From: Nocardioides sp. zg-DK7169 | Lineage (GTDB): Bacteria; Actinomycetota; Actinomycetes; Propionibacteriales; Nocardioidaceae | Length of the DNA stretch: 64,000 nucleotides | Assembly: GCF_013155365.1 (NCBI RefSeq) | Contig: NZ_JABJRA010000003.1 | Span: forward strand, 1 to 64,000 | Reading direction: 5' to 3' | Shown: piece after piece, positions 34,115-44,327 of the stretch | Numbering within the stretch: the stretch's first letter is position 1 | Layout: each line of letters starts with the position of its first letter | Notes under the pieces: model-generated | Database searches by the model: none | What the model saw: only the letters and a program-made list of their open reading frames with translations | Told to the model about the DNA's origin: nothing | Made by a program: the position numbers and the translations under genes

Positions 34115-35464
34115 TCAGGCGCCCAGCATCATCTGGCCGCAGACGCGGACCACGTTGCCGTTGACCGCACGCGAGCCCGGGTGGGCGTACCAGGCGATCG
34201 TCTCCGCCACGTCGACCGGCAGTCCGCCCTGCGCCATGGCGTTGAGGCGCTGGCCGACCTCGCGGGTCGCGAACGGCACGGCGGCGGTCATCTGGGTGAT
34301 GATGAAGCCGGGCGCGACCGCGTTGATGGTGATGGCGTCGCCGCGCTCGGCCACCTCGTCGGCGAGCGAGTCGACCAGGCCGATCACCCCGGCCTTGGAG
34401 GCGGCGTAGTTGGTCTGCCCGACGTTGCCGGCGATGCCCGCGATCGAGGCGACGCCAACGATCGACCCGCCCGCGTTGAGGACCCCTTGGTCGAGCAGCT
34501 CGCGGGTGATCCGCTCCGGCGCGGTGAGGTTGACCGCGATCACGGAGTCCCAGCGGTCCTCGGACATGTTGGCCAGCCGCTTGTCGCGGGTGATCCCGGC
34601 GTTGTGGACCACGACGTCGACCCCGCCGTGCCGCTCGCGCAGCTCGTGGGCGATGCGCTGCGGGGCGTCCGGCGCGGTGATGTCGAGGACCAGCCAGTCC
34701 CCGTCGAGCTCGTCCATCACGCTCTGCAGCTCGCTGGCCGCCTGCGGGACGTCGAGGCCGACCACCCGCGCCCCGTCGCGATGCAGGACCCGCGCGATCG
34801 CCTCGCCGATGCCGCGGCTGGCGCCGGTGACCAGGGCGACCTTGCCGGCCAGCGGGCGGTCCGGGTCGGCGACCTGGTCGACGGTGACCTCGGAGGTGCC
34901 GTGGGTGCCGATCCGCACGACCTGGCCGGAGACGTACGCCGACTTCGGGGAGAGCAGGAACGCCAGGGTCGAGGCGACCTTGTCCTCGGCGCCGGGGGCG
35001 ACCTGCACCAGCTGGACGGTTCCGCCCTGGCCGATCTCCTTGCCCAGGCTGCGGGTGAAGCCCTCGAGGGCGCGCTGGGCGACCCGCTCCGGACCGCGGA
35101 CCTGGTCCGGCGGCGTACCGAGGACCACGACGCGGGGGTTGGTCGTCAGGCCGCGCAGCCGCGGCGCGAAGAAGTCGCGCAGCGCTCCGAGCTGCGTGGA
35201 GGAGGTGAGGCCGGTGGCGTCGAAGACCAGTCCGCGCAGCCGCTCGTCCTCGGGCGGCTCGGTGACCGCGTGGACGTCCAGACCGGTGAGCAGCGCGGGC
35301 AGGGTGTCGGCCAGGCGCCCGGTGCCGCCGACGAGCACGGTTCCGGTGACCAGCGGCGCGCCCTCGACGTGACGGGTCAGCGGCGTGGGCCGCGGCAGGC
35401 CGAGGTTCTTGACGAGGATCCGGCCGACGGGGGAGGAGGCGAACTCCTGGTAGCGGTCGCTCAT
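34115..35464 (-). CDS. High-molecular-weight 3-oxoacyl-thioester reductase (FabG4-like)
   Basis: A 449-residue two-domain short-chain dehydrogenase like M. tuberculosis FabG4. The N-terminal half (about residues 1-200) resembles the flavodoxin-like domain of that protein. The C-terminal SDR domain has the nucleotide motif TGASRGIG at 213-220, 'HNAGITRD' near 288, and the catalytic Ser340, Tyr353 and Lys357 (in 'TNYAASKAG'). It should reduce 3-oxoacyl-CoA or -ACP with NADH or NADPH. ATG 35464 is divergent from the fadA2-like gene across a 100-bp promoter region. Confidence 0.88.
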   Translation of the reverse strand: MSDRYQEFASSPVGRILVKNLGLPRPTPLTRHVEGAPLVTGTVLVGGTGRLADTLPALLTGLDVHAVTEPPEDERLRGLVFDATGLTSSTQLGALRDFFAPRLRGLTTNPRVVVLGTPPDQVRGPERVAQRALEGFTRSLGKEIGQGGTVQLVQVAPGAEDKVASTLAFLLSPKSAYVSGQVVRIGTHGTSEVTVDQVADPDRPLAGKVALVTGASRGIGEAIARVLHRDGARVVGLDVPQAASELQSVMDELDGDWLVLDITAPDAPQRIAHELRERHGGVDVVVHNAGITRDKRLANMSEDRWDSVIAVNLTAPERITRELLDQGVLNAGGSIVGVASIAGIAGNVGQTNYAASKAGVIGLVDSLADEVAERGDAITINAVAPGFIITQMTAAVPFATREVGQRLNAMAQGGLPVDVAETIAWYAHPGSRAVNGNVVRVCGQMMLGA

Positions 35465-35498
35465 GGGACTCCATGCAACTAGTGGTGTAACTCGATGT

Positions 35499-35516
35499 CC
35501 AGATTTCGTGATCTGG
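35499..35516. promoter_or_regulatory. Interrupted palindrome in the fabG4-fadA2 divergent promoter
   Basis: CCAGATTTCGTGATCTGG has 6-bp perfect arms with a 6-bp centre, and lies midway between the two divergent starts (35464 and 35565). It could be an operator for the nearby TetR regulator at 36889; this is inferred from position. Confidence 0.35.
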
Positions 35517-35564
35517 CCCTCACTGGGTTTAGCCGTACCCACTCGGGCGGCAAGACTGTGTCCC

Positions 35565-36863
35565 ATGACCGGCCTCGACCCCGCCACCCCCGTCCGCCGC
35601 GTCGCCATCGTCGGCGGCAACCGCATCCCGTTCGCGCGCTCCAACAGCGTGTACGCCGAGGTCTCCAACCAGGAGATGCTCACCGCCGCGATCGACGGCC
35701 TCGTGGAGCGCTTCGGGTTGGAGGGCGAGCGGGTCGGGGAGGTGGTGGCCGGGGCGGTGCTCAAGCACTCCCGCGACTTCAACCTGACCCGCGAGTCGGT
35801 GCTCGGCTCGCGGCTGGCGCCCGAGACGCCCGCGACCGACATCCAGCAGGCCTGCGGCACCGGCCTCCAGGCGGCGATCCAGGTCGCGAACAAGATCGCG
35901 CTTGGCCAGATCGACGTCGGCATCGCCGGCGGCACCGACACCACCTCCGACGCCCCGATCGCGGTCGGCGAGCGGCTGCGCAAGATCCTGCTCGAGCTCA
36001 ACCGCGCCAAGGACCTCAAGGGCCGCCTCGCCGCGCTGGCCAAGGTCCGCCCCGGCGACATCGTCCCCTCGATCCCGCAGAACGGCGAGCCCCGCACCCG
36101 GCTCTCGATGGGCGAGCACGCCGCGCTGACCGCGCTGGAGTGGCAGATCGGCCGCGAGGAGCAGGACGAGCTGGCGGCCGCGTCGCACCAGCACCTCGCC
36201 GCGGCGTACGACCGGGGCTTCCTCGACGACCAGGTGACGCCGTTCCGCGGCCTGGAGCGCGACCAGAACCTGCGCCCCGACTCCACCGCGGAGAAGCTGG
36301 CCCGGCTCAAGCCGGTGTTCGGCAAGGGCGCGGCGGCGACCATGACGGCCGGCAACTCCACGCCGCTGACCGACGGCGCCTCGGTGGTGCTGCTGGCCTC
36401 CGAGGAGTGGGCCGCCGAGCGCGGGCTGCCGGTGCTGGCCTACCTCACCGACTACGAGACCGCGGCGGTCGACTACGTGCACGGGCACGAGGGGCTGCTG
36501 ATGGCGCCGGCCTACGCGATGCCGCGGATGCTGGAGCGCCAGGGGCTGAAGCTCCAGGACTTCGACTTCTACGAGATCCACGAGGCGTTCGCCTCGCAGG
36601 TGCTGGCGACGCTCAAGGCGTGGGAGGACCCGGTGTTCTGCGCCGAGCGGCTCGGCCTGGACGCCCCGCTCGGGGCGATCGACCGGACCCGGCTCAACGT
36701 GACCGGCTCCTCGCTGGCCGCGGGGCACCCGTTCGCCGCGACCGGCGGGCGGATCCTCACCGTGCTGGCCAAGCTGCTCGCCGAGAACGGCTCCGGGCGC
36801 GGCGTGGTCTCCGTCTGTGCGGCCGGCGGCCAGGGCATCACTGCGATCCTCGAGCGCCCCTGA
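35565..36863 (+). CDS. Acetyl-CoA acyltransferase (FadA2-like thiolase)
   Basis: A 432-residue thiolase. The nucleophilic Cys is in 'DIQQACGTGLQAAIQVAN', the second motif in 'YEIHEAFASQVLATLKAW', the His motif in 'NVTGSSLAAGHPFAATGGR' and the final Cys in 'VVSVCAAGGQG'. Position and divergence from the FabG4-like gene match M. tuberculosis Rv0243 (fadA2). AAGACT lies 7 nt before ATG 35565, a possible leaderless promoter. With the reductase and dehydratase it could form a separate fatty-acyl chain extension or degradation module. Confidence 0.9.
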   Translation: MTGLDPATPVRRVAIVGGNRIPFARSNSVYAEVSNQEMLTAAIDGLVERFGLEGERVGEVVAGAVLKHSRDFNLTRESVLGSRLAPETPATDIQQACGTGLQAAIQVANKIALGQIDVGIAGGTDTTSDAPIAVGERLRKILLELNRAKDLKGRLAALAKVRPGDIVPSIPQNGEPRTRLSMGEHAALTALEWQIGREEQDELAAASHQHLAAAYDRGFLDDQVTPFRGLERDQNLRPDSTAEKLARLKPVFGKGAAATMTAGNSTPLTDGASVVLLASEEWAAERGLPVLAYLTDYETAAVDYVHGHEGLLMAPAYAMPRMLERQGLKLQDFDFYEIHEAFASQVLATLKAWEDPVFCAERLGLDAPLGAIDRTRLNVTGSSLAAGHPFAATGGRILTVLAKLLAENGSGRGVVSVCAAGGQGITAILERP

Positions 36864-36874
36864 CCAGGGGCGCT
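36853..36874. terminator. Bidirectional hairpin between the fadA2-like and tetR genes
   Basis: AGCGCCCCT/AGGGGCGCT (9 bp, 4-nt loop) spans the TGA at 36861-36863 and stands 15 bp from the minus-strand tetR stop at 36889. Confidence 0.65.
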
Positions 36875-36888
36875 GGGCCCCGGTCCGC

Positions 36889-37578
36889 TCAGGAGCGGTG
36901 CGTGGCCAGCGCGAGCGCGGAGGTGACCAGGTAGTCCCGCACCTGCTCGGCGGAGATCTCGCCGAGGGTCGGGATGCCGGGCGCGGCCTCCTTGACCAGG
37001 ATGCCGACGCGGGCGAGCTGGAGGGAGCCGAGGCCGCTGGCGTAGAGGGTGTTGGCGAGCAGGTGCGGGTCCTGCACGTGGAAGTCGCCGGCGGCCACGC
37101 CGTCCTCCAGCACGCCGGTGAGGAGGGCCAGGCACGAGGAGATCGCCCGGCCGAGGCGGAACAGCGCGCCCTCGGAGATCTCGTCGAGGAGCTCGGGCCC
37201 GGAGCGGCGCATCAGCGCCTGGGCGCAGTCCACGAACGCCGGGTGCGCCACGCCGTACTCCACGAAGGCGGAGACGATCGCCTCGAGGCGTACGGCGGGG
37301 GCCGCGTCGACGGCGCTCGCGGCCTCGAGGGCGTCGCGCAGCTCCTCGAGGTAGCCGACCAGGGTGAGGGCGAAGAGCTCCTCCTTGCCGGTGAAGTGTC
37401 GGTAGACGATCGCGCGGTTGATCCCGACTGCCTTGGCGATGTCGTCGATCTGGGCGTCGCGCACGCCGCGCTGGTCGAACAGGTTGCGCGTGGCGGCGAT
37501 GATCTCGGCCTCGCGCTGGCGGCGCCGGACGGCTGCGGCGGAGCGACGACCGTCGGTGCCGGAGGCAGGGGTGGGCAT
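36889..37578 (-). CDS. TetR/AcrR-family transcriptional regulator
   Basis: A 229-residue regulator. The N-terminal helix-turn-helix is clear in 'RNLFDQRGVRDAQIDDIAKA' plus 'VGINRAIVYRHFTGKEELFA' (about residues 28-68). The C-terminal ligand-binding domain is helical and hydrophobic. ATG 37578 gives a normal family length. It converges with the fadA2-like gene, and its most likely targets are the fabG4/fadA2 divergent promoter or the fadA-fadB palindrome; acyl-CoA would be the natural inducer. This assignment is from context only. Confidence 0.85.
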   Translation of the reverse strand: MPTPASGTDGRRSAAAVRRRQREAEIIAATRNLFDQRGVRDAQIDDIAKAVGINRAIVYRHFTGKEELFALTLVGYLEELRDALEAASAVDAAPAVRLEAIVSAFVEYGVAHPAFVDCAQALMRRSGPELLDEISEGALFRLGRAISSCLALLTGVLEDGVAAGDFHVQDPHLLANTLYASGLGSLQLARVGILVKEAAPGIPTLGEISAEQVRDYLVTSALALATHRS

Positions 37579-37671
37579 GCGGCAGATGCTAGTTCCTGCC
37601 ACCCGGCGACCAGCACGTTCGGGCCAGGCTCGCGCGCAGGAGGCGGCGGCGGTGCGGGGGCCGGCGACGAC

Positions 37672-37683
37672 TAGGATCCGAGC
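37672..37683 (+). promoter_or_regulatory. Leaderless -10 element of the ABC-F gene
   Basis: TAGGAT (37672-37677) lies 6 nt before GTG 37684. Confidence 0.55.
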
Positions 37684-39321
<1,638 letters not shown>

Positions 39322-39325
39322 GGTT

Positions 39326-39346
39326 GGCTGAGGCCGCGCCTCAGCC
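39326..39346. terminator. Bidirectional hairpin between the ABC-F and MBL genes
   Basis: GGCTGAGGC/GCCTCAGCC (9 bp, CGC loop) begins 4 bp after the plus-strand stop and overlaps the minus-strand TGA at 39341-39343. Confidence 0.65.
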
Positions 39347-40144
39347 GAGCCAGCGGCGCAGCTCTCCGGCGAGCACCCGGCCGAACCGCAGCTCGGGGAA
39401 GTGCGCCCCCGCGCCGACGACGTTCTCGCCCTCGAGCTCGCGGAACAGCCGTTCGCGCACCTGCGCGGCGAGCGCGGGGTCGACGTCGCCGATGGACTGC
39501 CAGGTGGGCTCGTCCAGCTGGATCGGGCACACGATGGCGTCGCCGAGGAGCAGGGCGCGGTGGACACCGGAGGAGACGACGACGGAGAGGTGGCCGGGGG
39601 TGTGCCCGGGAGTCATGACGATGTCGACGCCGGGCGCGACCGCCGTGTCCTGGTCGACCAGGTGGAGTCGTGCGCCGTCAGCCTCGCGGAACCCGTGCCG
39701 GATGTGGTCGAGCATCCAGACGTCGGGGTCCGCGACGAAGTGGTGCCAGTCGTGCTCGCCGAACCAGATGTCGGCGCGGGGGAAGGTGGGCGCCCCGGTG
39801 AGGTCGAACAGCCAGCCGCAGTGGTCGGCGTGCAGGTGCGTGCAGATGACGGTGTCGATGTCGGCGGGGGACACGCCTTGGGCACGGAGCCCGATTGGGA
39901 GCTGCCCGCCGATGAGAAGCCGTCGGTCTCCGTCGTCGCGCATCGCGGGGCCCATGCCGGCGTCGACGAGGATCGTGCGCGACCCGGTGCGGATCAGGAA
40001 GCAGCCGATGGGCAGGAACGCCTTGCCGTCCGACGCGAAGTAGTCCTCGTGCCCGTGCGCGGTCACGTGGTCGCCGAAGTAGCCCGGCCCCGCACGGAAC
40101 GTGCCGTCGGTCAGCGGGTGGAGGTCGATGTCGCCGATGCGCAC
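39341..40144 (-). CDS. MBL-fold metallo-hydrolase (lactonase-like)
   Basis: A 267-residue metallo-beta-lactamase-fold hydrolase. The zinc motif HLHADH is at residues 103-108, with 'MTPGHTPGHLSVVVSSG' and 'LLLGDAIV' supplying further ligands. The N-terminal 'LTDGTFRAGPGYFG' and 'FLIRTGSRTILVDAGMGP' resemble quorum-quenching lactonase and methyl-parathion-hydrolase-like proteins, but the substrate is unknown. The start is GTG 40144, the first plausible codon in frame with family homology. It is divergent from the second DUF222/HNH gene. Confidence 0.82.
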   Translation of the reverse strand: MRIGDIDLHPLTDGTFRAGPGYFGDHVTAHGHEDYFASDGKAFLPIGCFLIRTGSRTILVDAGMGPAMRDDGDRRLLIGGQLPIGLRAQGVSPADIDTVICTHLHADHCGWLFDLTGAPTFPRADIWFGEHDWHHFVADPDVWMLDHIRHGFREADGARLHLVDQDTAVAPGVDIVMTPGHTPGHLSVVVSSGVHRALLLGDAIVCPIQLDEPTWQSIGDVDPALAAQVRERLFRELEGENVVGAGAHFPELRFGRVLAGELRRWLG

Positions 40145-40241
40145 GGGAGCGGTCCTTCCTGCCCCTCGCCGGCTCGGTGTTGCCGGCTGGCGGGCGGTGC
40201 GGTCGAATGTCCCGCACCTGCTCGGACGGCGCAACGGCTGG

Positions 40242-40250
40242 TTGTCCACA
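40242..40250 (+). promoter_or_regulatory. Single consensus DnaA box upstream of the second HNH gene
   Basis: TTGTCCACA matches the preferred actinobacterial DnaA box exactly. It lies 63 bp before the start of the DUF222/HNH gene. Only one copy is present, so this is not a replication origin. A small ACGT palindrome, GACGTTACGTC, lies at 40269-40279. Confidence 0.3.
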
Positions 40251-40312
40251 GGCCGTCTGACCTGCGAAGACGTTACGTCGGGACTGTCGGTGGTCGATGG
40301 TTGAGTTGGTCC

Positions 40313-41581
40313 ATGGAAGCACCTCGCCCGCCCCGTTCCGGCCACCCGGTGGCTGTCGCGGTGGCGTGCGTGCGCGAGGCGTTGGACGGGGTTGCCGGCT
40401 CTTCGGTGCTGGCGTTGGGCGAGGTTGAGGCGGGTGCGGCGCTGCTGGATCTCGACGTCGAGATGGCGCGGTTGCAGGAGCTGCGGCTGCGGGTCGCGGC
40501 TCAGGCGCATGCGGTGGAGGTGGGCGACGCCGAGGGTGCGACCAGTACGGCGAGCTGGTGGGCGCACCACTCGAGGCTGACTCGGCCGGAGACCCATCGG
40601 CTGATGCGCTTGGCTCGCGCCCTGGACACCGGCGATCACGACCTCGTGCGCGAGGCGCTGGCTGCGGGGCGGATCCACGTGGATCAGGCCCAGGTGATCG
40701 TCGATGCGGTCGACGACCTGCCCGCGGACCTGGTCGATGAGACGACTCGCGCCCGGGCTGAGGAATTCTTGGTCGAGCAGGCGGGCGAGCACGACGCGAT
40801 CACCCTGCGTCGCCTTGCCAAGCGGCTCGTGGAGGTCGCGGCGCCTGAGCAGGCTGACGCCGCGGAGGCGGCCCGGTTGGAGCGTGAGGAAGCCGCAGCG
40901 CGCGCCGCCGCGCGGCTGACGATGAGCGATGACGGGCACGGGAAGACCCATGGCCGGTTCACGATCCCGACCCATCATGCGGCGATGTTGCGGGCGGCGT
41001 TGTTGGCGATCGCGGCGCCGAAGCACCAGCAGGCGGTGAACGGCGCCGGGACGATGGCGGGTGAGCGGCGGCCGGGGCCGGAGCGGTTGGGGCACGCGTT
41101 CTGCGACTACCTCGAGCGCTACCCGACCGATCGGCTCCCCGAGGCCGGCGGCGTCGCCGCGACCATCGTGGTCACGATGCCGCTGGAGTCCCTGCTCGGC
41201 GGGCTGCGCGCCGCGCACCTGCACACCGGGGAGACCATCTCCGCCACCGAGGCGCGGCGGCTGGCCTGCGAGGCCGGCCTCGTCCCCGCCGTCCTCGACG
41301 GCCAGGGCCGCCCCCTCGACGTCGGCCGCAGGCGCCGCCTCCACACCAAGACCCACCGCATCGCCCTGGCGATCCGCGACGGCGGTTGCACCGCCGAAGG
41401 CTGCGACTGGCCACCCGGCCTGTGCCACGCCCACCACGACCTGCCCTGGTCCCAAGGAGGCGGGACCAGCGTCGACGGCGGTCGACTCCTCTGCCCCCGC
41501 CACCACGCCCGGGCCCACGATCCGGGCTACGAGACGAAACACCTCTCGGGAGGCAAGGTCGCCTTCCACCGGCGCTGTTAG
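40313..41581 (+). CDS. DUF222 / HNH endonuclease-like protein, second copy
   Basis: A 422-residue paralogue of the protein at 23694. The DUF222 domain (about residues 1-320) contains the family hallmarks 'STASWWAHHSRLTRPETHRL' and 'ALAAGRIHVDQAQVI'. The C-terminal nuclease-like domain has 'CTAEGCDWPPGLCHAHHDLP' and 'GGRLLCPRHHARAH'. The middle Asn of the HNH motif appears to be Gly here ('VDGGRLLC'), so cleavage activity may be altered. No SOS-like box is visible upstream, unlike the first copy. ATG 40313 is the first in-frame start after the divergent intergenic region. Confidence 0.85.
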   Translation: MEAPRPPRSGHPVAVAVACVREALDGVAGSSVLALGEVEAGAALLDLDVEMARLQELRLRVAAQAHAVEVGDAEGATSTASWWAHHSRLTRPETHRLMRLARALDTGDHDLVREALAAGRIHVDQAQVIVDAVDDLPADLVDETTRARAEEFLVEQAGEHDAITLRRLAKRLVEVAAPEQADAAEAARLEREEAAARAAARLTMSDDGHGKTHGRFTIPTHHAAMLRAALLAIAAPKHQQAVNGAGTMAGERRPGPERLGHAFCDYLERYPTDRLPEAGGVAATIVVTMPLESLLGGLRAAHLHTGETISATEARRLACEAGLVPAVLDGQGRPLDVGRRRRLHTKTHRIALAIRDGGCTAEGCDWPPGLCHAHHDLPWSQGGGTSVDGGRLLCPRHHARAHDPGYETKHLSGGKVAFHRRC

Positions 41582-41966
41582 GCCGAGCGCCCGTTCCGGA
41601 CCGCCCTTGGGAAACCCGGTCGCGGCCAGACATCGCGACCTCGTACCGTCGAGCTCTCGCCTCACCCCTGGGGCGGACGGGCTACGGCAGGTATCGATCC
41701 TGTGTGGCGACCGTGATCCGTAATCAGTGGCACGACCACATCGGCAGGGGTTGACCGGCGGACCTCGTCGACCGACCGGGTCCGCCGGAATCCCCTTGGC
41801 CGCACCGACCGCGCGCCAGCGGCAACGGGCCGCTCAGCTCCCCGGTCCGTGCCGTGATGCACGTCGCTGAGCCGACCCCGCCGTTCGGCCACGCCGCCCG
41901 TCGCCGACCGATAGCGTCGGGCGACTCCGCTCCCTGCGGTGCTCGACCCCGCCGGAGGAGCCGCTC
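41582..41966. other. 385-bp non-coding region with one strong hairpin and a promoter
   Basis: No gene is visible on either strand. A hairpin with a perfect 10-bp stem (CCGGCGGACC at 41753-41762 with 41777-41786) and flanking partial pairing (GGGGTT with AATCCCC) could terminate the HNH transcript. A -10-like TAGCGT lies at 41912-41917 for the next gene. Confidence 0.5.
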
Positions 41967-43106
41967 ATGACGCCCAGGTCGTTCGTGCCTGCACTGTCCG
42001 CCATCACGGCGGTGCTCTGCGCGGGGCTCGTCGGGTTCACGATCCCGGCAGCGGTGGCCGCCGACGACCCGCTGGCGGCACCGGTGACCGGCGACATCGT
42101 GGTGACCGGGGTGGAGTGGGAGCAGGAGCGCTCTCCTGGCCGGTTCTGGCTCAACACCGCATGCAACGTGGTCGTCACGTTCACCGACGCGACGCCGGTC
42201 GAGGGGGAGGGCGCGTACGAGATCGTCGACACCGCCATCGCTCCCGCGAACGGCGCGATCCGCCATTCGTCCTTCTGGCCCGCGGCGGACGGGTACGACA
42301 GCCTGGACCGCGACGGGGACAGCTTCGTCGCGCGGAACCGTGGCGGCTGCGGTGCGAGCACGTACCCCCGCAGCAAGCACCGGTTCACGGTCGTCGAGAC
42401 GTCGCGTGGAGGCGGCGACGCCGACGTCCAGCGGTCCGCGACCTCCCGTCCGTACCGGCTCCTCGACATGCGGCGTCCTGCGTCGGCCTCGCTCATCGGC
42501 GACCGCTTGATCGACGACGCGCGCACCGGTCTCCGAGCGGGAACGCGTTACCCGATCAGGTGGAACGGGCGCTGGGACCCCGCAGCGACCTTCGAGACGC
42601 TCGTGACCGCGCGCAGCCACGACCCGGGGGACTCGCGCACGCCCGTCGTGGTGTCGCGCAAGCGCACAGCAGCGCCACCGTCGAGCATCATCGTGCCGCG
42701 GCGTGTCATCGGCCTGGACGTGACCATCGAGGTGCTTGCCAGCGTCCCGGGCACGAGGAGCGTGGTGTTCGCGCCGCGCGCCTAGTCCGACCTCCAGGTC
42801 GGCTACCCGGTGACCTGGGTGACGAGCTTCGCCAGCACGGGCGCGCCGAAGGTGGGCAAGACGATCACGGTGGGCAAGCCTGTCCTCACGGACGCGGGCG
42901 AGCGGGTGGACCCGGTGGTCACCTACCAGTGGTACCGGACGGGACCCCACCAGCGATCGTCCACCAGGATCCCCGGGGCACGCGGCCGGTCCTTCACCCC
43001 GCGGGCGCCCATGGCCGGACGCTTCCTGCTGGTCGAGGTCAGTCTGGCGGCCCCCGGACGCCCCGTCCGGGTCGCGCGCGTCGCCCTCGGCAGCGTCCGG
43101 CGCTGA
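41967..43106 (+). pseudogene. Secreted protein gene interrupted by an in-frame TAG
   Basis: The reading frame runs from ATG 41967 (strong GGAGGAG site at 41954-41960) for 272 codons to TAG at 42783-42785. It then continues open in the same frame for 107 codons to TGA at 43104-43106. The N-terminus has a Sec signal peptide ending near 'PAAVAADDP'. The post-stop part ('KVGKTITVGKPVLTDAGERV', 'VTYQWYRTG') resembles the C-terminal Ig-like 'KVGKTL...YQWYR' repeat of many secreted Nocardioides-type proteins, normally attached to a longer exoprotein. A single change (for example CAG to TAG) would explain the break. The function is unknown. A truncated 272-residue protein could still be made. Confidence 0.6.
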
Positions 43107-43136
43107 CGCCCGCCGGCCGGCGGGCGTCGGGGCGGC

Positions 43137-43149
43137 TAGGTTCGTCGCC
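43137..43149 (+). promoter_or_regulatory. Leaderless -10 element of the VOC gene
   Basis: TAGGTT (43137-43142) lies 7 nt before ATG 43150. Confidence 0.5.
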
Positions 43150-43545
43150 ATGGTCGCGGGATCCCGGCAGCTGAAGATCGGGCTGAGGGTCGAGGACCTG
43201 GATCGGTCGCTGGCGCTGTACAGGCGGATCGGGTTCCGGGAGATCCCGAGCGACCCAGCATCGATGGTGCGATACCTGACCTTCAGGCACACCTGGCTGA
43301 TCCTCGCCAGCCGGCACTCCCACGGCTACCACCACCCGGAGCGTGAGCTGCTGGCGCGGACAGGCCCGATGGGCAGCGGCGTGGTGGTCGTCGTACCGAC
43401 GACCGACATCGCCGGCATGCGCGACCTCTGGCGTGCCGAGGGGCTGCCGGTCACCCTCGAGGTCGAGGACGTCGGGTCCGCAAGAGTGTTCTACGGGCTC
43501 GACCCGGACGGCTACGAGGTCATGTTCGAGCAGTTCCCGACCTGA
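43150..43545 (+). CDS. VOC-family (glyoxalase/bleomycin-resistance-like) protein
   Basis: A 131-residue protein of the vicinal-oxygen-chelate superfamily. It has two beta-alpha-beta-beta-beta modules: 'LKIGLRVEDLDRSLALYRRI' opens the first, and 'VVVVVPTTDIAGMRDLWRAE' opens the second. The last strand 'FYGLDPDGYEVMFEQF' supplies the usual Glu metal ligand. Members are glyoxalases, dioxygenases, or antibiotic-binding proteins; which applies here is not clear. It precedes two DUF6226-like genes but has its own leaderless promoter. Confidence 0.85.
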   Translation: MVAGSRQLKIGLRVEDLDRSLALYRRIGFREIPSDPASMVRYLTFRHTWLILASRHSHGYHHPERELLARTGPMGSGVVVVVPTTDIAGMRDLWRAEGLPVTLEVEDVGSARVFYGLDPDGYEVMFEQFPT

Positions 43546-43567
43546 TCGCCGCGGACCCGAAACCCCG

Positions 43568-43603
43568 TTGCCGCGATGCCGGACGGACGGTCAGGCTGCG
43601 CCG
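43568..43603 (+). promoter_or_regulatory. Promoter of the first DUF6226-like gene
   Basis: TTGCCG (43568-43573), an 18-bp spacer, CAGGCT (43592-43597) and 6 nt to GTG 43604. The spacing is ideal for a housekeeping sigma factor, with a leaderless mRNA. The same layout recurs at the second copy. Confidence 0.6.
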
Positions 43604-44287
43604 GTGGATCCCACCTCGCTCCCGACGACGCCGGCCTGGGCGTCGGACCTGCTGGCCGCCGTGGACCGCGCCTTCGCCGCCACCGGTGCCGACACGCCCG
43701 GCTGGCCGGACCCGCACTGGGATCGGGAGCCGGACGAGGCGGAGTACTCCCGCTGCCTCGACCCGGGGAAGTACCGCATCCTGGTCCGGCGGCTGGAGGC
43801 GTGGATCGAGGTCCTGGCTGACCGCGACATCGCGACCGTGAGCGTCGGGCCGTGGACGGGCGCCGCCTGGCTCGGCGCCGACCGCTCGCCGGACCAGCTC
43901 CAGCGCGTCTACCGCATCGTGCCGAGGACGCCCCGCGGGCTCGAGCTGCTCTGCGGCGTCACGATCGTGGACGAGGAGCCGTTCGGTGTCGACGTCGGCA
44001 TCCGTGCGGGCCAGGTGCCGGCGAGCGCCCCCGTCTTCCTCGACACCCTTCCGTCCTGCGGGTGCGACGCGTGTGACGACGGCTCCGCCCCTCTCCTCGA
44101 GGAGCTGGACGGCTGGTTCCTCAGCGTCGCGCGGGGCGGCGTGCTGCACGCCCGTCGTGGCGGCGACTCCATCACGCGCACGATCGACGGGTGGCAAGGC
44201 ACCGGTGACCCCCGCGAGAGCTGGCTCGACGCGGACGCGCGGACGCGACCCGGCCTGGAGCGATGGGCGGGCGAGCCCTGGCTCTGA
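43604..44287 (+). CDS. DUF6226-like protein, copy 1
   Basis: A 227-residue cytoplasmic protein. The hallmark is a C-terminal 'LPSCGCDACDDGSAPLLEEL', a Cys-rich segment seen in DUF6226-type actinobacterial proteins of unknown function; three cysteines in CGCDAC could bind metal. Upstream are 'VDRAFAATGADTPGWPDPH' and 'YRIVPRTPRGLELLCGV'. A 40-residue extra tail follows the Cys motif and is absent in copy 2. The GTG start is set by homology with copy 2 and by the promoter spacing. No enzyme motif is recognised. Confidence 0.7.
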   Translation: MDPTSLPTTPAWASDLLAAVDRAFAATGADTPGWPDPHWDREPDEAEYSRCLDPGKYRILVRRLEAWIEVLADRDIATVSVGPWTGAAWLGADRSPDQLQRVYRIVPRTPRGLELLCGVTIVDEEPFGVDVGIRAGQVPASAPVFLDTLPSCGCDACDDGSAPLLEELDGWFLSVARGGVLHARRGGDSITRTIDGWQGTGDPRESWLDADARTRPGLERWAGEPWL

Positions 44288-44327
44288 GTCAGGCCGGCGT
44301 CCGATCTGCTGCCGGCCCGAAACGCCG

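Noticed and set aside
40242..40250. Chromosomal replication origin at a DnaA box
   Set aside because: Only one TTGTCCACA box, no AT-rich unwinding region and no dnaA or dnaN nearby.
42810..43106. A separate 98-residue gene after the TAG stop
   Set aside because: It is in the same frame as the upstream secreted protein, starts at a GTG without a ribosome-binding site, and holds the expected C-terminal repeat. It is better read as the broken end of one gene.
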